The notes beneath the pieces were generated by a model that worked only from the letters and a program-made list of their open reading frames with translations, ran no database searches and was not told the DNA's origin. The position numbers and the translations under genes are program-made. Source: Culex pipiens pallens (Eukaryota > Arthropoda > Insecta > Diptera > Culicidae). Taken from it: a stretch of 64,000 nucleotides of DNA. Positions 43,495-55,775 of this stretch are shown piece after piece. How positions within the stretch are numbered: position 1 is the first letter of the stretch; each line of letters starts with the position of its first letter. The stretch spans positions 53,850,950 to 53,914,949 of the forward strand of contig NC_068938.1 in the NCBI RefSeq assembly GCF_016801865.2, given 5' to 3'.

Positions 43495-45680
43495 ATCGGC
43501 CAATTTCGACCATTTTTTTTTGTATTTTTTTATTTGGCTCAAACTTTGTCGGGGCCTTCCCTATGACCAAAGAAGCTATTTTGTGTCATTGGTTCACCCA
43601 TACAAGTCTTCATACAAATTTGGCAGCTGTCTATACAAAAATGGTACGTAAATATTCGAAAACCTGTAACTCTTGAACAGCCATGGAAGAATCATCTTCA
43701 AAAGTAAATCTTTGAACGTTCATCAAGAGAAAAAATCCGAAAGGAACATGGCTCTCCACTCTCGCGCACGAAAGATCGGTAAAAGGAATCTAAAAAATCA
43801 TCATCTTGATTTTTTTCGTCGGAACATCTTTTTCACTACTACACTTGCAAGTGTAACGTCACACGTCGAAAAATAACCTGCCACTTTTTGTAAATGGACA
43901 ATGTTTGTAAACAAAGCGAAATTAATCATTTTAGGTGGTGCTGACAAGGAAAATCATAAAAAAATCATCAACAGATTGATTTTTTTGGAGAAGTTCGGGA
44001 GCGATTTTCTTTTGCGTGAATTTTGACAAATGCACTAGGATCAAATCATGCCCCTTGACTTTACAAGGCCCAGGGTTTTCGAATTCCCGATTTTTTCCTG
44101 ACTTTTCCAGAACCTAAATTAATAGGGATTTCTTACCTGAAGAATGATTTCAAGTTAAAAACTCTTTATAAAAGTATTGTCAATTTGGCAAACTATCGTA
44201 CAACATTTCTTTAAAAAAAATCAAACTGTTGAAAGTATAAGTAAAAAATCATAACAATAAGTTCCAAAAAACTTCAACCATTATTCTGATTGAGATTAAA
44301 AACATCAATAATCATTCTTTGGAAAATAACCCAAAGGTTAACAATACCTATAATTTCAAAGTTTATTTCTAAAATTGACAAACAAAAAGTTTTTTGAAAC
44401 TTCGTAAAACTTCAGCATAATATATTTTCGTAGATTCATTAATATACTGGCCATAACTGAGACAAAACTTTGTATTAAATTTGTTAATTTGTTTCCAGAA
44501 AAAAAGTTTTTAAACTTTTTGATCAAGAACAAAAAAAAAGTTTGAATTTTGTTCGATATTTAAGTTTTCCGATAGCTGAAAATCAAGCTTTATCTATTGT
44601 TATGTACCCATACTCACACAAAAGTTAAAGGAATCAAATATTTGGAAACAATAATTGAAATGAATTAATGAATTTAGTTTAACATTTAAAAATATTTACC
44701 ACACAAAAAATCATAGCCAAACTGAAGTTGGAATTGTTTTTCAAATATTCAAGCAATGTAACGTGAATGAAACAGAGCCATAACTATAAAGCTCTATTTC
44801 CATATTGGTTTTATTAGCTTTATTGTTGTTTGATGTTAGATGGTAGATGTTACCTTTTGTTTGATAAACTTAGTCAAAAATAAATAACAATCTTTTGATG
44901 CATAAAAAATATTATAAAAATTTGGGTCAAATGTATGCCACAATAATCATCCAATATTTATTAAGATTTTTAAGGACCATCCATAAACAACGTGAACACT
45001 TTTTTTTGAAATTTCAGATCCCCCCCTCGTGGACAATTTCCATACAAAACCAAATCTTTTTTGTATGTACGGGCCCCCCCTAAGCTATCCACGTGGTTTA
45101 TGGATGGTCCCTTAATGTCTTATGTTTTAACTGGCTTTTTCATACTCAAATAGTTTGAAATAGTGAAAGGAACCTTAAATTTAAAGTTGGATACTGAAGA
45201 CAAAATGAGTGAAATAAATTTGAAAATTGTGCAAAATATTTCGAAATTATTCAAGAGTTAAAAAAACTTTTCAAAAAAGAATTCCCGGGATTCTTAAAAA
45301 AAAACACAAATTCCCGGCTTTTACCGATTTTTTGTGAATTTCCGACTTTTTCCCGACTGAGTGGCCACCCTGCCTAAAACATTTGAATCTCAAAAATCTA
45401 AATATACCAATTCTGAGAAATTGAGTTTTTGTGACAAAAAGGTAATTAAAAAGTCGATTTTTTCCGTGTACCTTTTCTATCTGAACAGTCCTCATCAATA
45501 TTCAAAAGCTACAGATTTTCGAATAAATACGTACCATTTTGGTACTGACAGCTGCCAAAATTGTATGGTGACTTTTATGGGTGAACTATTGACACAAAAT
45601 GGCTTCTTTGGTTATAGGCAAGACCCGCACAAAGTTTGAGCCAAATAAAAAATACAAAAAATAAAAATGGGATAGATCGA
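43495..45680. repeat. Inverted pair of one dispersed repeat, with hAT-like debris between
   Basis: TTTTTTATTTGGCTCAAACT followed by TTCACCCATA...TTTGGCAGCTGTC occurs at about 43515-43640 on +. It recurs on - at about 45540-45650 (AGTTTGAGCCAAATAAAAAA). Between them lie AT-rich sequence, the MITE at 44974-45110, and a transposon end at about 45300-45371 (on -, CAGGGTGGCCACTCAGTCGG). Confidence 0.5.
44974..45110. mobile_element. Foldback MITE, GGACCATCC ends (copy 2)
   Basis: GGACCATCCATAAACAACGT at the left faces its near complement at the right (GGACCATCCATAAACCACGT reversed). CGTGGACAATTTCCATACAA matches the interior of the copy at 24655-24816. Confidence 0.75.
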
Positions 45681-46897
45681 CCGATTTCGTAGAGAATTGA
45701 TCAGCTGTCCATACAAAATTGATACGTAAATAATCGAATATCTGTATCTTTTGGAAGAATTATCTGATCGAATTGGTATCTTCGGCAAAGTTGTATACAA
45801 AGTTAAAAACATAAGTACACGGATTTTTTCCCCGATTTTTTGAAGTAATTTTGTTCAATGAAAAATCATTTCCAACAATCCGATTTTTGCTTTTTGATTT
45901 TTTTATATTCTACTAATTTTTAAAATTTGTGAAATTGTCTGATCCCTTCGAAATTTTGAAAAATGTCGGCATCAAGACTAACATTTCAAAAGGGCGTTAT
46001 ATCAAACTCATAGAATGGCTGGGAAGGTCTTTCGATTAGCTATCCCACAATAGGTCGTATGACGTATCCGGATATAGGTTTCATTGATCCGACTTAAAAA
46101 AAATCTAATCAAAATCAATCAAATTATTCGCTCTACAGCTTTGCCTTGGCGTTCTCGATTGCGAGATTCATACTCGAAACTAGGTGTTCGAACACGGAAC
46201 AAAATCCGGGCGGCGGATCCGAAAAAAAAATGCGATGAATCCGAAAACATTGATCGTTTGCGAATTCATCGCGAATGTTGCCGATTCTGGAGAAAATGTT
46301 TTCGATAACGAAAGAAATTGCTTCCAAAATCGAAAGCGCTTTGTTGCCGGCTTATTTGAGAGTGTAGCATGCCGCAGCCAATGCGTTACGAACTGTCAGA
46401 ATCAGCCGCGAACAGGCTTGCCACAAATACAGATTTTTTTGGCACATACCAAACACTCAATCGAGTATAACTTTGAAGAATAATATTCTTATCAAAAACT
46501 GAACATGCCAAAAGATGCTAACAATGTTTATCTTTTTGGCCAATTTAACAAAAACTGCTCAAATTTATTTTAACTGTAAAAAAAAATTCGTTTGTGTTTC
46601 GGGCCTGTGCTGAAAAATCTGTATTTGTGGCAAGCCTGGCCGCGAAGAAGGAAAATAACAAAACAAAAGTTGGTCTCGCGTTGAAGTTTTTGTTGTTTTT
46701 TTTCGACTTGTCCGCCGCGATTTCGGTTCGTCAAAATCTGTTCCCGACCCGGTCTGTTAGTCAACAGCCACGGCCTCATCCAACTTCGTGACTGGATCCG
46801 GTCAATCCTCGGTACCCTGCAGTTTGCTCATCCGCCGGGAGTTCTGATCATCCGACGTTCCGTTTGCTAATTGGGGGCCGTCGCGACCACGGCAGTA

Positions 46898-49800
46898 ATG
46901 GCAGCCGACGTATTTCTGCGGTACTTGGAGAAGGACAATCGCCATGAGTACAACAAGGTAAGCTGCTGAATATAATTGATTTGGCCAGAACCAAGAAAAA
47001 TAATCACGCAGCAGCTGCTGACGTTTTTCGAAAAGTCGGAACCGACTTTGGCTCAGTCGGGATGATTCCGTTGCATGAGTCTTTAAAACTTGTTTTCACT
47101 GAAACCCATTTTATTTGCAGCTTTCCTTTTCCGGCCATTCTTCAGGCCACCAAATCTGCCATTGAAGAAAATCCGCTCCGCCGAACCAAGCTGGCTGCTC
47201 AACATTACCCGGTTGCCCCGACGATGATGATGATAGCAGTTACTTTTCGAGCTCGGCTCGAAGCGAAATCGGCCACAACGGGAAGAATCCGCCGATCCCC
47301 TTCCGGAAGTAGACCACAAGCTGTTCGAAATCAGCGAGGAGGACATTAATGGTATCGCGTGGGAAAAAAACAACGTATCCGATTGACGATTATTTTCGGA
47401 AAAGGTGGCTTCCTGTACAGTTTCACAAAATGAACCACGTGCACATTTATAAGTTTTTTTTGCATTCACAGTCGTTTTTGGGTGCAATCTAAAATTAAAA
47501 AAAAAATGATTATGTAATAATAAGGCAAGTGTTAAATAATTAAAACTTTCGTCATTTTGTAAAATTATAAAAAATTAAGCTCAATATATAAACCCCGTGA
47601 TTTAAAAAGCTTGGAAAATCAAAGAAATTTAAACAAATGAAAGATTTTTTTTAATTTAAGAAATGTTAGATACAGTACAACCTCTATTATTTGGCCTTGG
47701 AAAAAAATCACATCGGTTTATCGAAATTTCGAAAAATCGAATCACGATTTTTCCTCTTTGTCTTATTTTTGATGTTCTATTTCAGGTATGACCACTAAAC
47801 AACTTCAAAGTGACTTTTCAAGATAGCGGTCAAAATGGCGACGATAAAAGATTGATTATTAAAAAGGAAATCAGCCTTTCAAATTTGTTAAAAAATAAGG
47901 CTTGTACAAGTTTTCTTTACAGTTTTTGTCATTTCGTATTTTATTTAATTCTAAAATTCAAAAATACTAAAATTCAAAAAATCCAAAATTCTAAAAATCT
48001 AAAAATCTAAAATACTAAAATTCTAAAATTCTAAAATTCTAAAATTTTCAAATTCTAAAATTCTAAAATTCTAAAATTCTAAAATTCTAAAATTCTAAAA
48101 TTCTAAAATTCTAAAATTCTAAAATTCTAAAATTCTAAAATTCTAAAATTCTAAAATTCTAAAATTCTAAAATTCTAAAATTCTAAAATTCTAAAATTCT
48201 AAAATTCTAAAATTCTAAAATTCTAAAATTCTAAAATTCTAAAATTCTAAAATTCTAAAATTCTAAAATTCTAAAATTCTAAAATTCTAAAATTCTAAAA
48301 TTCTAAAATTCTAAAATTCTAAAATTCTAAAATTCTAAAATTCTAAAATTCTAAAATTCTAAAATTCTAAAATTCTAAAATTCTAAAATTCTAAAATTCT
48401 AAAATTCTAAAATTCTAAAATTCTAAAATTCTAAAATTCTAAAATTCTAAAATTCTAAAATTCTAAAATTCTAAAATTCTGAAATTCTAAAATTCTAAAA
48501 TTCTAAAATTCTAAAATTCTAAAATTCTAAAATTCTAAAATTCTAAAATTCTAAAATTCTAAAATTCTAAAATTCTAAAATTCTAAAATTCTAAAATTCT
48601 AAAATTCTAAAATTTCTTAAAATTTCTTAAAATTTCTTAAAATTTCTAAAATTTCTAAAATTTCTAAAATTTCTAAAATTTCTAAAATTTCTAAAATTTC
48701 TAAAATTTCTAAAATTTCTAAAATTTCTAAAATTTCTAAAATTTCTAAAATTTCTAAAATTTCTAAAATTTCTAAAATTTCTAAAATTTCTAAAATTTCT
48801 AAAATTTCTAAAATTTCTAAAATTTCTAAAATTTCTAAAATTTCTAAAATTTCTAAAATTTCTAAAATTTCTAAAATTTCTAAAATTTCTAAAATTTCTA
48901 AAATTTCTAAAATTTCTAAAATTTCTAAAATTTCTAAAATTTCTAAAATTTCTAAAATTTCTAAAATTTCTAAAATTTCTAAAATTTCTAAAATTTCTAA
49001 AATTTCTAAAATTTCTAAAATTTCTAAAATTTCTAAAATTTCTAAAATTTCTAAAATTTCTAAAATTTCTAAAATTTCTAAAATTTCTAAAATTTCTAAA
49101 ATTTCTAAAATTTCTAAAATTTCTAAAATTTCTAAAATTTCTAAAATTTCTAAAATTTCTAAAATTTCTAAAATTTCTAAAATTTCTAAAATTTCTAAAA
49201 TTTCTAAAATTTCTAAAATTTCTAAAATTTCTAAAATTTCTAAAATTTCTAAAATTTCTAAAATTTCTAAAATTTCTAAAATTTCTAAAATTTCTAAAAT
49301 TTCTAAAATTTCTAAAATTTCTAAAATTTCTAAAATTTCTAAAATTTCAAAAATTTCAAAAATTTCAAAAATTTCAAAAATTTCAAAAATTTCAAAAATT
49401 TCAAAAATTTCAAAAATTTCAAAAATTTCAAAAATTTCAAAAATTTCAAAAATTTCAAAAATTTCAAAAATTTCTAAAATTTCTAAAATTTCAAAAATTT
49501 CAAAAATTTCAAAAATTTCAAAAATTTCTAAAATTTCAAAAATTTCAAAAATTTCAAAAATTTCAAAAATTTCAAAAATTTCAAAAATTTCAAAAATTTC
49601 AAAAATTTCAAAAATTTCAAAAATTTCAAAAATTTCAAAAATTTCAAAAATTTCAAAAATTTCAAAAATTTCAAAAATTTCAAAAATTTCAAAAATTTCA
49701 AAAATTTCAAAAATTTCAAAAATTTCAAAAATTTCAAAAATTTCAAAAATTTCTAAAATTTCTAAAATTTCTAAAATTTCTAAAATTTCTAAAATTTCTA

Positions 49801-52800
49801 AAATTTCTAAAATTTCTAAAATTTCTAAAATTTCTAAAATTTCTAAAATTTCTAAAATTTCTAAAATTTCTAAAATTTCTAAAATTTCTAAAATTTCTAA
49901 AATTTCTAAAATTTCTAAAATTTCTAAAATTTCTAAAATTTCTAAAATTTCTAAAATTTCTAAAATTTCTAAAATTTCTAAAATTTCTAAAATTTCTAAA
50001 ATTTCTAAAATTTCTAAAATTTCTAAAATTTCTAAAATTTCTAAAATTTCTAAAATTTCTAAAATTTCTAAAATTTCTAAAATTTCTAAAATTTCTAAAA
50101 TTTCTAAAATTTCTAAAATTTCTAAAATTTCTAAAATTTCTAAAATTTCTAAAATTTCTAAAATTTCTAAAATTTCTAAAATTTCTAAAATTTCTAAAAT
50201 TTCTAAAATTTCTAAAATTTCTAAAATTTCTAAAATTTCTAAAATTTCTAAAATTTCTAAAATTTCTAAAATTTCTAAAATTTCTAAAATTTCTAAAATT
50301 TCTAAAATTTCTAAAATTTCTAAAATTTCTAAAATTTCTAAAATTTCTAAAATTTCTAAAATTTCTAAAATTTCTAAAATTTCTAAAATTTCTAAAATTT
50401 CTAAAATTTCTAAAATTTCTAAAATTTCTAAAATTTCTAAAATTTCTAAAATTTCTAAAATTTCTAAAATTTCTAAAATTTTTTAAAATTTCTAAAATTT
50501 CTAAAATTTCTAAAATTTTTAAAATTTCTAAAGTTTTTAAAATTTCTAAAATTTCTAAAATTTCTAAAATTTCTAAAATTTCTAAAATTTCTAAAATTTC
50601 TAAAATTTCTAAAATTTCTAAAATTTCTAAAATTTCAAAAATTTCAAAAATTTCAAAAATTTCTAAAATTTCTAAAATTTTTAAAATTTCTAAAATTTCT
50701 AAAATTTCTAAAATTTCTAAAATTTCTAAAATTTCTAAAATTTCTAAAATTTTTTAAATTTCTAAAATTTCTAAAATTTCAAAAAATTTCTAAAATTTCA
50801 AAAAATTTCTAAAATTTCTAAAATTTCAAAAAATTTCTTAAATTTCTAAAATTTCTAAAATTTCTAAAATTTCTAAAATTTCTAAAATTTCTAAAATTTC
50901 TAAAATTTCTAAAATTTCTAAAATTTCTAAAATTTCTAAAATTTCTAAAATTTCTAAAATTTCTAAAATTTCTAAAATTTCTAAAATTTCTAAAATTTCT
51001 AAAATTTCTAAAATTTCTAAAATTTCTAAAATTTCTAAAATTTCTAAAATTTCTAAAATTTCTAAAATTTCTAAAATTTCTAAAATTTCTAAAATTTCTA
51101 AAATTTCTAAAATTTTAAAAATTTCAAAAATTTCAAAAATTTCAAAAAGTTCAAAAATATCTAAAATTTCTAAAATTTCTAAAATTTTTAAAAATTTTAA
51201 AATTTCTAAAATTTCTAAAATTTCTAAAATTTCTAAAATTTCTAAAATTTCTAAAATTTCTAAAATTTCTAAAATTTCTAAAATTTCTAAAATTTCTAAA
51301 ATTTCTAAAATTTTTAAAATTTCTAAAATTTTTAAAATTTCTAAAATTTCTAAAATTTCTAAAATTTCTAAAATTTCTAAAATTTCTAAAATTTCTAAAA
51401 TTTCTAAAATTTCTAAAATTTCTAAAATTTCTAAAATTTCTAAAATTTTTAAAATTTCTAAAATTTTTAAAATTTTTAAAATTTCTAAAATTTCTAAAAT
51501 TTCTAAAATTTCTAAAATTTCTAAAATTTCTAAAATTTCTAAAATTTCTAAAATTTCTAAAATTTCTAAAATTTCTAAAATTTCTAAGATTTCTAAAATT
51601 TCTAAAATTTCTAAAATTTCTAAAATTTCTAAAATTTCTAAAATTTCTAAAATTTCTAAAATTTCTAAAATTTCTAAAATTTCTAAAATTTCTAAAATTT
51701 CTAAAATTTCTAAAATTTCTAAAATTTCTAAAATTTCAAAAATTTCAAAAATTTCAAAAAGTTCAAAAATATCTAAAATTTCTAAAATTTCTAAAATTTT
51801 TAAAAATTTTAAAATTTCTAAAATTTCTAAAATTTCTAAAATTTTTAAAATTTCTTAAATTTCTAAAATTTCTAAAATTTCTAAAATCTTTAAAATTTCT
51901 AAAATCTTTAAAATTTCTAAAATTTCTAAAATTTCTTAAATTTCTAAAATTTTTAAAATTTCTAAAATTTCTAAAATTTCTAAAATTTCTAAAATTTCTA
52001 AAATTTCTAAAATTTCTAAAATTTTTAAAATTTTTAAAATATCTAAAATTTCTAAAATTTCTAAAATTTCAAAAATTTCTAAAATTTCTAAAAATTTTCA
52101 AATTTCTAAAATTTCTAAAATTTTTAAAATTTCTAAAATTTCAATATTTGAAATATTTTGAGATTTTTTGGAATTTTTAGAATTTTTAAGAATTTTAGAA
52201 ATTTTTTGAGAATTTTTGAAAAAAATGAGATTTTTTTACAATTTTTGAAAATTTCTAAGAATTTTTGAAAATTTAATAAAAAATTATATAATTTTAGAGA
52301 ACTTTTTGAGATTTTTTGAGAATTTTCGAAAAGTTTTGATAATTTTTGAAATTTTTTGAGAATTTTCGAGATTTTTTGAAATTTTTTAAGAATTTTCGAG
52401 AATTTTTGAAAATTTTTGACAATTTTTGAGATTTTTTGAGAATTTTTGAGAATTTCCGGGTATTTTTGAGTATTTTTGAGAATTTTTGAGAATTTTTGAG
52501 AATTAAACTAATAAAAAATGGATAATTTAAGAGAACTTTTTTAAAAATTTTTGATATATTTTAAAATTTTTAAAATTTTTAAATTTTTTTAATTTTTTTT
52601 TTTAAATTTCTGAAATTTCTGAAATTCTTAAAATGTCTAAAATTTCTAGAAATTTTAAATTTCTAGAAATTTAGAATTTTAGATTTTGAGAATTTTTGAG
52701 AAATTTTGATAAATTCGAAAAAGTTGTGAGAATTTTAAAGAATTTATGTGATTTTTTGAGAATATTTAAGAATATTTGAAATATTTTGAGAATTTTTTAC

Positions 52801-53987
52801 CAGATTTTTTTGAATTTTTAGAATTTTTAAGAATTTTAGAAAAATTTTGAGAATTTTTGAAAAAAATGAAAATTTTTAACAATTTTAGATTTTTTTTAAG
52901 AATTTTTGAAATATTAATAAAAAATTAGATAATTTTAGAGAACTTTTTGAGATTTTTTGAGATTTTTTGAGAAATTTCGAAAAGTTTTGATAATTTTTGA
53001 GGATTTTCGAAAAAAATTGAGAATTTTTATGAATTTTTGAGAATTTTTGAAATTTTTTGACAATTTTGAGAGTTTTTGAGAATTTTTGAAAAATTTTGAG
53101 AAATTTCGAAATTTTTTGAGAATTTTTGAAAATTTTTGAGAAATTTCGAAATTTTTTGAGAAAATTTGAGATTTTTTGAGAACCTTTGAGAATTTTTGAG
53201 AATTTTTGAGAATTTTTGAGAATTTTTGAGAATTTTTGAGAATTTTTGAGAATTTTTGATAATTTTTGAGAATTTTTGAGAATTTTTGAATTTTTTTGAG
53301 AATTTTTGGGAATTTTTGAAATTTTGAGAAATTTTGAGAATTTTTGAGATTTTTTGAGAATTAAATTTAAAAAAATTGGATAATTTAAGAGAACTTTTGA
53401 AGAATTTTTGATATATTTTCTCATTCGCAGTCTACGGCTCGCAATTGCAGCGTGAGTTCGGCGAACACCTTCACAGATCCGACTGCTGGCGGAGATTCTG
53501 GGGACTTGTTCCAGTCGGACGGTCTTCTAGTGGAGGCCACTCCGCTCAAGTCGATTCTCGAGGTGAAGATCGGCGGTCAACCTCCAGGACGAAACAGCTC
53601 GCTGCGCGACGCGGGAAATCAGCCAGATCGACGACCCGAGCACGCTGCACCGGTCTCAGCGCCTCTATCCGGGTGACCCCGCCGCCGACGTCACCGAGCA
53701 CGGGAAGGACCTGTACAATCATTACCAAAAAAAAAAAAACATAGCTGCCGCGGTGCCGGCCACAAAGACTGGCAAGTGGAGCATCAACGAGTGCATTTCG
53801 GCCACGCCACCTTCTTTTCTTACTGCTAGCACCGGGACTCACGTCACGGGGAGTAACATTCCAACGGCGGCACCGACGCCCAGCGGTAACCTGCTGCCCC
53901 ACGGACATCGAGGACGGCCAGATCAGAACAATCGACTCGTTCGAACCTTCACAAGTCAAAGGCAAAACACATCGAAAAAAAAATAAA
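46898..53987 (+). pseudogene. Unrecognised, decayed spliced gene inside the CACGG element
   Basis: Exon 1 (46898-46957) reads MAADVFLRYLEKDNRHEYNK and ends at a good donor AAG|GTAAGC. Coding-like pieces follow: LLTFFEKSEPTLAQS (about 47015), PDDDDDSSYFSSSARSEIGH (about 47217) and EVDHKLFEISEEDINGIAWE (about 47308), in different frames with stops. A last exon begins after TTCTCATTCGCAG (about 53430) with SANTFTDPTAGGDSGDLFQS. A frameshift near 53610 splits it from QIDDPSTLHRSQRLYPGDPA and TKTGKWSINECISATPP. AATAAA at 53982 could end it. I do not recognise the family. It may be the element's own decayed gene or a captured host gene. The intron holds the 8-10 bp arrays. Confidence 0.5.
47940..53410. 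repeat. Compound arrays of 8, 9 and 10 bp AAATT-core units
   Basis: Blocks in order: (AAAATTCT)n, 8 bp, about 48007-48612; (AAAATTTCT)n, 9 bp, about 48613-52140, with inner (AAAAATTTC)n blocks at 49345-49750 and small TTTTTAAAA variants; then a diverged zone of (GAATTTTTGA)-type 10 bp units, about 52150-53400. The order 8-9-10 looks like stepwise unit lengthening. All lie within the putative intron of the decayed gene in the CACGG element. Confidence 0.92.
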
Positions 53988-54663
53988 ATTCCATAGTAAA
54001 CCGCTCACAGAATTGCTTTGATTTGGTATTGAATTATGATTAAATAAATGAAAAAATTGAAACCTCTTCTTCTTCTTCTTATTTCCATCCAAAATTTGAA
54101 AAGCAACGGTCAATTCAAAACAGTAAATATTGTAGTGGCTGCGTGCTGCGTGCTTTTGGCAGGCATGCGTTACGGCGTTACGTTTGCGATATCGAAAATC
54201 ACCGTTTGCGATATTGGAAGCAATGCTTCCTGCTGACGGGTGTAAACGGAGGTTTGCGATTGGTAGAGCAAATCGGAAGCAAAGTTTGCGATTCCGCAAA
54301 CCGGATTTTGTTCCGTGAAGGCTTGATTGTTGAGGCAATTGCAAACCTCTTTTTACACCTAAGCTTCCATCCACCCCGGGATTCGAACTGACGACCTTTG
54401 GATTGTGAGTCCAACTGCCTGCCAGCGACTCCACCGAGGCAGGATCCAGGGAGACAACTCCTACACCTGGACTGAGCTAACGACCTAACCTTTTTTAGGT
54501 TAGTCCGGGGCCAACATTTACTTCCCGTCCGACGGAAGGCGTGATCAGACAAATCTCGTCTCGAAAAATGCCACCGGGACCGTCTGGGATCGAACCCAGG
54601 CCGACTGGGTGAGAAGCAATCACGCTTACCCCTACACCACGGTCCCGGATCCGACTTAAAAAA

Positions 54664-55773
54664 GTACATAAATATAACATAAGTGGTCTTAACTCGAGAC
54701 AAGGTTGCCACATTTTCAAAGTTTTAACCCTCTAACGCCCATGGTTACTCCAGAGCACCACTAATTTTTGGCTTCAAAATTCAATTTCTCCGCAACCCTT
54801 CATTTTTTCAACCTGTTTCAACCTGCATTAGTTAATATAGAATGTTAACTAATAACCATTAAAATTTCATCTAATTTGGTCGATCCAGTTACGAGTAATG
54901 TGGAAAAACGTAAAAAAAATCAATTTTGCCCTGGGCGGGAAGGGGTTAAAGACTTTTGGAAGATATTTTGAATACCTATAGATCCGGACATAATTTGCAT
55001 ACAGATCGGGCTTATAAAAAATACGCCTCAAGTTATGACAGGGTTGCTAGATTAATTACCTAACTAACTATTGTTTAGAGAGGAAAATCAAATAAGTGTA
55101 GGAGGTAGTGGTGGTTATTACGACGTATTGCAAACTAACCCGAGACATGAAGGTGGATATCTTAACTTTTCAGATCAGGATTATCTAGCCTTAAGTCAGT
55201 GATAAAGGCAAAACATCTTCAATTGCTAATGATAAATTTTACAATGACAGTGTGTTATCATTAATATATTTGAAACAAGAATGGGGTTAAAATATATCGT
55301 TCATTAGCCTTGCACCATGTGCAGTGTGTATTTCGCAGTTCCATTGCACGAGTACAAATCCGAATGAAATTCCCATTTTAGTCGTTGGACCGGTGCAAGT
55401 GAATACTTTGTTTGCACCATGATAAAAGGGTTTATTTACGTTTTGCTTCGCTCTCGGGAAGCCGCAAGTTTACTAGTCGAGTTGAACGAGGGCCGACACC
55501 GACAGCGTGTTGTATTTCTTTTCCCACGAGCGAGCTCTGCTGGGTGACATCGGTTTGTTTTGCATATATACAGTGATAGTGGGTACAATATTTGTGACTC
55601 ATAAAACGTTTATTGTTATTAGTGAGAGTTTGATTTAGTTTCGGAAGAAAAATCTCTACATTCCGCTTAGGATGATCTCACCTTTTAATGAATCGTTCTA
55701 AAAATAAAAATCACTCCAGTTTTATTCGTGCAAGAGAGTATTTGAAATATAAACAACGAAAATAAAGAAGAAC
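54664..55773. other. Intergenic sequence, repeats only
   Basis: It starts with a dispersed repeat (CATAAGTGGTCTTAACTCGA) shared with 33270. The rest has no supported frame. 55270-55560 is less AT-rich and unassigned. Confidence 0.35.
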
Positions 55774-55775
55774 TA

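Larger units (their letters stand above)
46193..54317. mobile_element. 8125 bp DNA transposon with CACGGAACAAAATCCGG ends
   Basis: CACGGAACAAAATCCGG at 46193-46209 is exactly complementary to 54301-54317. The similarity continues inward (GCGGATCCGAAAA against GCGGAATCGCAAA). It sits inside the Twin SINE; the sequence on either side (TTCGAA and AAGGCTTGATTG) joins with AA as the likely 2 bp duplication. Subterminal regions are rich in TTTGCGAT-type motifs (at least four within 54180-54300). CAC-type ends, a very short duplication and subterminal repeats recall CACTA/EnSpm elements, but no transposase was identified. The inside holds a decayed gene-like unit and long tandem arrays. Confidence 0.78.
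46102..54647 (-). mobile_element. Twin-type double-tRNA SINE, split by an 8.1 kb insertion
   Basis: The copies of GATCCGACTTAAAAAA at 46086-46101 and 54648-54663 are a 16 bp target duplication. Read on the minus strand, the 5' part (54647-54318) has a first tRNA-like unit (GTGGTGTAGGGGTAAGCG, GGTTCGATCCCAGAC). A second follows (CTCGGTGGAGTCGCTGGCAG, CAGTTCGAATCCCGG). This is the layout of the Twin SINE known from Culex. The 3' part (46192-46102) ends in AATAATTTGATTGATTTTGA. The two parts total about 420 bp. The broken 54649+ flank continues the dispersed repeat that ends before 46086, which supports the TSD. Confidence 0.85.

Noticed and set aside
44071..45371. Complete 1.3 kb hAT element with CAGGG ends
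   Set aside because: Only the right end is convincing; the left end shares little more than CAGGG and no 8 bp duplication is found.
49528..49746. 72-aa ORF of pure MKFLKFLKF type
   Set aside because: It is only a translation of the 9 bp repeat; the unit length divisible by three keeps the frame open.
52885..53424. 179-aa Lys/Ser/Phe-rich ORF
   Set aside because: Product of the degenerate GAATTTTTGA repeat zone.
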